Assembly (NCBI RefSeq): GCF_002007645.1 | Contig: NZ_CP019791.1 | Coordinates: 2,542,001-2,606,000, forward strand | From: Anaerohalosphaera lusitana | Lineage (GTDB): Bacteria > Planctomycetota > Phycisphaerae > Sedimentisphaerales > Anaerohalosphaeraceae | Direction: 5' to 3' | DNA length: 64,000 nucleotides | Shown here: positions 61,763-64,000 of the stretch, piece by piece | Layout of the letters: each line of letters opens with the position of its first letter | Numbering within the stretch: the first letter of the stretch is position 1 | Translations under genes and position numbers: made by a program | The notes under the pieces: generated by a model | Told to the model about the DNA's origin: nothing | The model's input: only the letters and a program-made list of their open reading frames with translations | Databases searched by the model: none

Positions 61763-62883
61763 AGCAAAACCTCGTCTATTCTTTCCTTAAGCGCCTCATA
61801 AATACGTTCGGCACACACTCGATATACTTCGTCGCCACCGCCGATGGGGTCGGGAATGTCACCTTCTGCACTAAGCAGCAGACATTTACTCTCAACTTCA
61901 GGAAACATTTCCAGAATATGTCGACGATGACTCTCGGTCATCACAAATATAAAATCGCTCGTTAGAGCGTCGTCGCGGGTGAGCAGATGGCTGCGATGGG
62001 GGGTTGCATCAATGCCGCGAATTTGACAAATCCGGCATACTTGCTCACTTGCAGGTCTGTCGGGCCATGCCCCAACCCCCGCTGACGCAATTTTATAACC
62101 AATTTCGCTCACTTCGTCAATACCGCAGGCGAGTTTTTCCGACAAATACTTCCGACAAAACGCCTCCGCCATCGGACTTCTGCATGTGTTTCCGGTGCAT
62201 ACAAAAGTGATCTTTACCGCCGAAAGCTCATTGAGCTGTTTCTCGGTATATGTTCCCTCTCTCAGGACGCTAAGGCGACCTTTGCTTACTTTTACCACGG
62301 TGCTGCCTTTGCCTTCTCTGCAAGGTGCGCCCGGATCGGTCAATACAAGGTCGACCTTGCCCTTCAGGGACGCAAGCACCTCATCTGGTGTAACAGCAGG
62401 GGGCTGACCAGCGTAATTCGCACTGGGCGCTACCGTGGGCCAGACGACGGTCTTGAGCAATTCCACTGCAACGGCATTGTCCGGGCATCTTACACCGAGT
62501 GTCCCGTCACGGTAGAGCAGCGAAAAACTCTCTTCGCCGATCCGGTTTTTCAGGTCCTGATACTTGTCAGTTGCGATGTCAAATACTATCGTCAAAGGGC
62601 CAGGCCACAGCTTTTCGACCAGTTTTCGAGCCCGATATGGTACATGCGGAACGTAACGGTCGAGCTGCGAAGCCTCACCGATGTGGAGCGTATAACGTTT
62701 TTTCGGGGCTCGGCCCTTAACGTCATCGAGTCGTGCAATGGAGTCCTCCTTTGCACGGCAGGCAATCCCATAAACTGTTTCGGTGGGAAAAGCAACCAGC
62801 CCACCATTTTCAACGGTTTTGGCCGCTCTGCGTATGGCTTCGGCCCTGTTTTGTTTGCTAAGAGTCATCAATTCTGTCTGCAT
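61759..62883 (-). CDS. Fusion of Sua5/YrdC threonylcarbamoyl-AMP synthase and low-molecular-weight protein tyrosine/arginine phosphatase
   Basis: About 374 residues. The N-terminal half (to about 205) is YrdC/Sua5: 'GGLVAFPTETVYGIACRA', 'KKRYTLHI', 'KLWPGPLTIVF', 'GVRCPDN', 'APSANYAGQPP' and 'GSTVVKV'. It makes threonylcarbamoyl-AMP for t6A in tRNA. The C-terminal half is an LMW phosphatase: P-loop 'FVCTGNTCRSPMAEAF' (CX5R) and the 'IPDPIGG' Asp loop. The Thr at P-loop position 5 (CTGNTCRS) is the residue type seen in YwlE-like arginine phosphatases. A TTG at 62922 is an alternative start. Confidence 0.88.
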   Translation of the reverse strand: MQTELMTLSKQNRAEAIRRAAKTVENGGLVAFPTETVYGIACRAKEDSIARLDDVKGRAPKKRYTLHIGEASQLDRYVPHVPYRARKLVEKLWPGPLTIVFDIATDKYQDLKNRIGEESFSLLYRDGTLGVRCPDNAVAVELLKTVVWPTVAPSANYAGQPPAVTPDEVLASLKGKVDLVLTDPGAPCREGKGSTVVKVSKGRLSVLREGTYTEKQLNELSAVKITFVCTGNTCRSPMAEAFCRKYLSEKLACGIDEVSEIGYKIASAGVGAWPDRPASEQVCRICQIRGIDATPHRSHLLTRDDALTSDFIFVMTESHRRHILEMFPEVESKCLLLSAEGDIPDPIGGGDEVYRVCAERIYEALKERIDEVLL

Positions 62884-62957
62884 GCCCGCGAATATACACG
62901 AAAACTGATTAAAATCTAACAAAAATACGGAAGTCTATGCTCTAAAGTCGTTTGCAT

Positions 62958-62986
62958 TTGACACCGATATAAGCTCAGCGTAAACT
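62958..62986 (+). promoter_or_regulatory. Promoter of the 63031 sulfotransferase-like gene
   Basis: TTGACA (62958-62963), 17-base spacer, TAAACT (62981-62986), about 45 bases upstream of the start. Confidence 0.6.
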
Positions 62987-63030
62987 CTGGGTTAATTGTT
63001 TGTAAAATTTTTCTGAATGGTTCGATCTAA

Positions 63031-63612
63031 ATGCCTGAAAACGATGAATTTATAACAATAGTCTCCGGCTTGCCCCGTTCTGGGACCTCCATGATGATGC
63101 AGGCGCTGGAAGCCGGCGGAATTCCCATTCTCACGGATCACATTCGCAGCGCAGATGTGGACAATCCCAGGGGCTATTATGAATTCGAGGCCGTCAAAAA
63201 GACAAAAGAGGACCCTTCCTGGCTTCAGCAGGCACCTGGCAAGGCCGTCAAGATGATATATCGACTTCTGTATGACCTGCCGGAGGACCGTAATTACCAC
63301 GTCATCTTCATGGACCGGCCCCTGGAGGAGGTCATCGCATCCCAGAAGAAGATGCTCGAACGGCTGGGTAAGAAGGGGGGCGGTATCCCCGACGAGGCCA
63401 TGATAAAGGCCTTCGAGAAAGAGCTCGCCGCCTTTGATTCCTGGATTTCGACCAAAAAAAACTTCTCCGTGCTGCATATCGAACACCGGAAAATGATAGA
63501 ACAGCCGCTTGAGCAATGCCGCCTTATCGCGGATTTTCTGGATGGACGCGTTGATCCTCAGAAAATGGCGGAAGTGGTCGACCCGACGCTGCACAGAAAC
63601 GTTAAGCAGTGA
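63031..63612 (+). CDS. Sulfotransferase-like P-loop protein (short)
   Basis: 193 residues. 'IVSGLPRSGTSMMMQAL' is the sulfotransferase-type phosphate loop and 'YHVIFMDRPLEEVIASQ' corresponds to the 3'-phosphate region, though the usual R-x7-S is changed to RPLEEVIAS. It is much shorter than the 338-residue sulfotransferase at 32796. It may be a stand-alone small sulfotransferase or a nucleotide-binding relative; no acceptor is known. A long ORF on the opposite strand is a shadow. Confidence 0.75.
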   Translation: MPENDEFITIVSGLPRSGTSMMMQALEAGGIPILTDHIRSADVDNPRGYYEFEAVKKTKEDPSWLQQAPGKAVKMIYRLLYDLPEDRNYHVIFMDRPLEEVIASQKKMLERLGKKGGGIPDEAMIKAFEKELAAFDSWISTKKNFSVLHIEHRKMIEQPLEQCRLIADFLDGRVDPQKMAEVVDPTLHRNVKQ

Positions 63613-63679
63613 ATGCACCAACTGAAAAAGGTTTTAGGGCACAATTGTTTGAAAGCCCAACTTTTTTGCATGCATTTGC

Positions 63680-63708
63680 TTGCAATGCCAAACAAATCCT
63701 AGTAGAAT
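63680..63708 (+). promoter_or_regulatory. Promoter of tRNA-Pro
   Basis: TTGCAA (63680-63685), 17-base spacer, TAGAAT (63703-63708), 16 bases before the tRNA. Confidence 0.65.
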
Positions 63709-63724
63709 CCGAAATCTTATTGTC

Positions 63725-63799
63725 CGGGGTGTAGCTCAGCTTGGCTAGAGCGCCTGGTTTGGGACCAGGAGGTCGTAGGTTCGAATCCTGTCACCCCGA
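63725..63799 (+). tRNA. tRNA-Pro (anticodon TGG)
   Basis: Acceptor CGGGGTG (63725-63731) pairs with CACCCCG (63792-63798), discriminator A63799. The anticodon stem CCTGG/CCAGG encloses TTTGGGA, giving anticodon TGG (UGG, Pro). The T-loop TTCGAAT is present. CCA is not encoded. Confidence 0.95.
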
Positions 63800-63805
63800 C
63801 TTACT

Positions 63806-63841
63806 AAAGCCTTGTAAACTAATGGTTTACAGGGCTTTTTT
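63806..63841 (+). terminator. Terminator of tRNA-Pro
   Basis: AAAGCC-T-TGTAAAC (63806-63819) pairs with GTTTACA-G-GGCTTT (63825-63838) with one mismatch, and T-richness continues to 63841. The minus-strand gene's stop codon lies inside this hairpin. Confidence 0.85.
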
Positions 63842-64000
63842 CATGCCCGCGGTTGCCGCTTCCTGAACCGTCTGAACCCAAAGAGTTTCTGGATGAATGA
63901 AAGGGTTTGTCAGATTGAGTTTTTCCTGATATACTGCGATCGGCGTGGCGGCAGGAAATGGCGGAGCAAGCCGGATTTTTTCGGCGACACCTTGAACAAA
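63827..64000 (-). CDS. C-terminal 57 codons of an unknown protein (cut by window end)
   Basis: The minus strand is open from the right edge to a TAA at 63829-63827, with no start codon in view. The end reads '...NPFIHPETLWVQTVQ', then a short helix ending 'AGMKKAL'. I do not recognise the family. The convergent arrangement with tRNA-Pro, ending exactly in the shared hairpin, supports a real gene. Confidence 0.5.
   Translation of the reverse strand, partial: FVQGVAEKIRLAPPFPAATPIAVYQEKLNLTNPFIHPETLWVQTVQEAATAGMKKAL

Noticed and set aside
62992-63621. 209-codon minus-strand frame opposite the short sulfotransferase
   Set aside because: The plus strand carries the PRSGTS phosphate loop and a good promoter; the minus frame has no motif.
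63640-63670. GGGC/GCCC hairpin followed by T6 after the short sulfotransferase
   Set aside because: Only four stem pairs and a 14-base loop; too weak to call a terminator with confidence.

Overview
The window comes from a bacterial chromosome of moderate G+C content, densely coding, with two tRNA genes and no phage, insertion-sequence transposase or CRISPR array. Gene content points to an anaerobic, polysaccharide-degrading planctomycete, most likely class Phycisphaerae (Sedimentisphaerales-like). The evidence is a sulfatase next to a pseudopilin-type protein ending in an H-x9-DG motif, an anaerobic sulfatase maturase, a GH27 lipoprotein, two [FeFe]-hydrogenase-type proteins, AdhE, Rex, acetate kinase, an Etf-linked lactate dehydrogenase, DapL, and large multidomain sensory proteins. 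This placement is inference from gene content.

Layout. 1-3.4 kb: end of a sulfatase, pseudopilin, nitroreductase, tRNA-Gly, GH27 alpha-galactosidase. 3.5-12.2 kb: fermentative redox block, with adhE divergent from a rex-hydrogenase operon (rex, 2Fe-2S protein, sensory hydrogenase, PP2C phosphatase, 2Fe-2S protein, catalytic hydrogenase). Two Rex-like operators lie between them. 12.2-20 kb: anaerobic sulfatase maturase, trpS-DUF2007-scpA, trxA, aspS and a histidine kinase with a CxxCH haem motif. 20-23.7 kb: a canonical sigma-54 promoter driving a sigma-region-2-like small protein and a FliA/WhiG-type sigma factor, then pilT and a zinc-ribbon membrane protein. 23.7-33.8 kb: a MITE-like inverted-repeat element, a PfkB kinase, a pentapeptide-repeat potassium channel, a PAS protein, a receiver protein, a 1288-residue sensor kinase paired with a sigma-54 activator, and a sulfotransferase.

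33.9-42.4 kb is central metabolism: ackA, ROK glucokinase, an etfB-etfA-lactate dehydrogenase-polyol dehydrogenase operon and malic enzyme. 42.5-54.6 kb is a long minus-strand block for cell envelope and cofactors. It holds a GGCT-amidoligase fusion, alr, a glycosyltransferase, a large membrane protein, an aminotransferase, lgt, panD, panC, a folK-deoxynucleoside kinase fusion and dapL. 54.9-64 kb holds a receiver protein, purQ-purL-tyrA, accA, rpiB with a Sua5-phosphatase fusion, a second sulfotransferase, tRNA-Pro and a truncated unknown gene.

How it fits together. Sugars released by the hydrolase and sulfatase enter glycolysis through the ROK kinase. Excess reductant leaves as ethanol (AdhE), H2 (hydrogenase) or lactate, and ATP is made by AckA. 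Rex and the sensory hydrogenase/phosphatase module probably tune this to NADH and H2. The strongest candidates for new biology are: (1) the sigma-54-controlled pair of a degenerate sigma-region-2 protein and a FliA-type sigma; (2) the GGCT-amidoligase fusion beside alanine racemase; (3) the Rex-sensory hydrogenase-phosphatase operon; and (4) several unexplained DNA architectures: phased T-tracts before trpS, a 177-bp near-palindromic element before pilT, and a 14-bp-period triple repeat before adhE.
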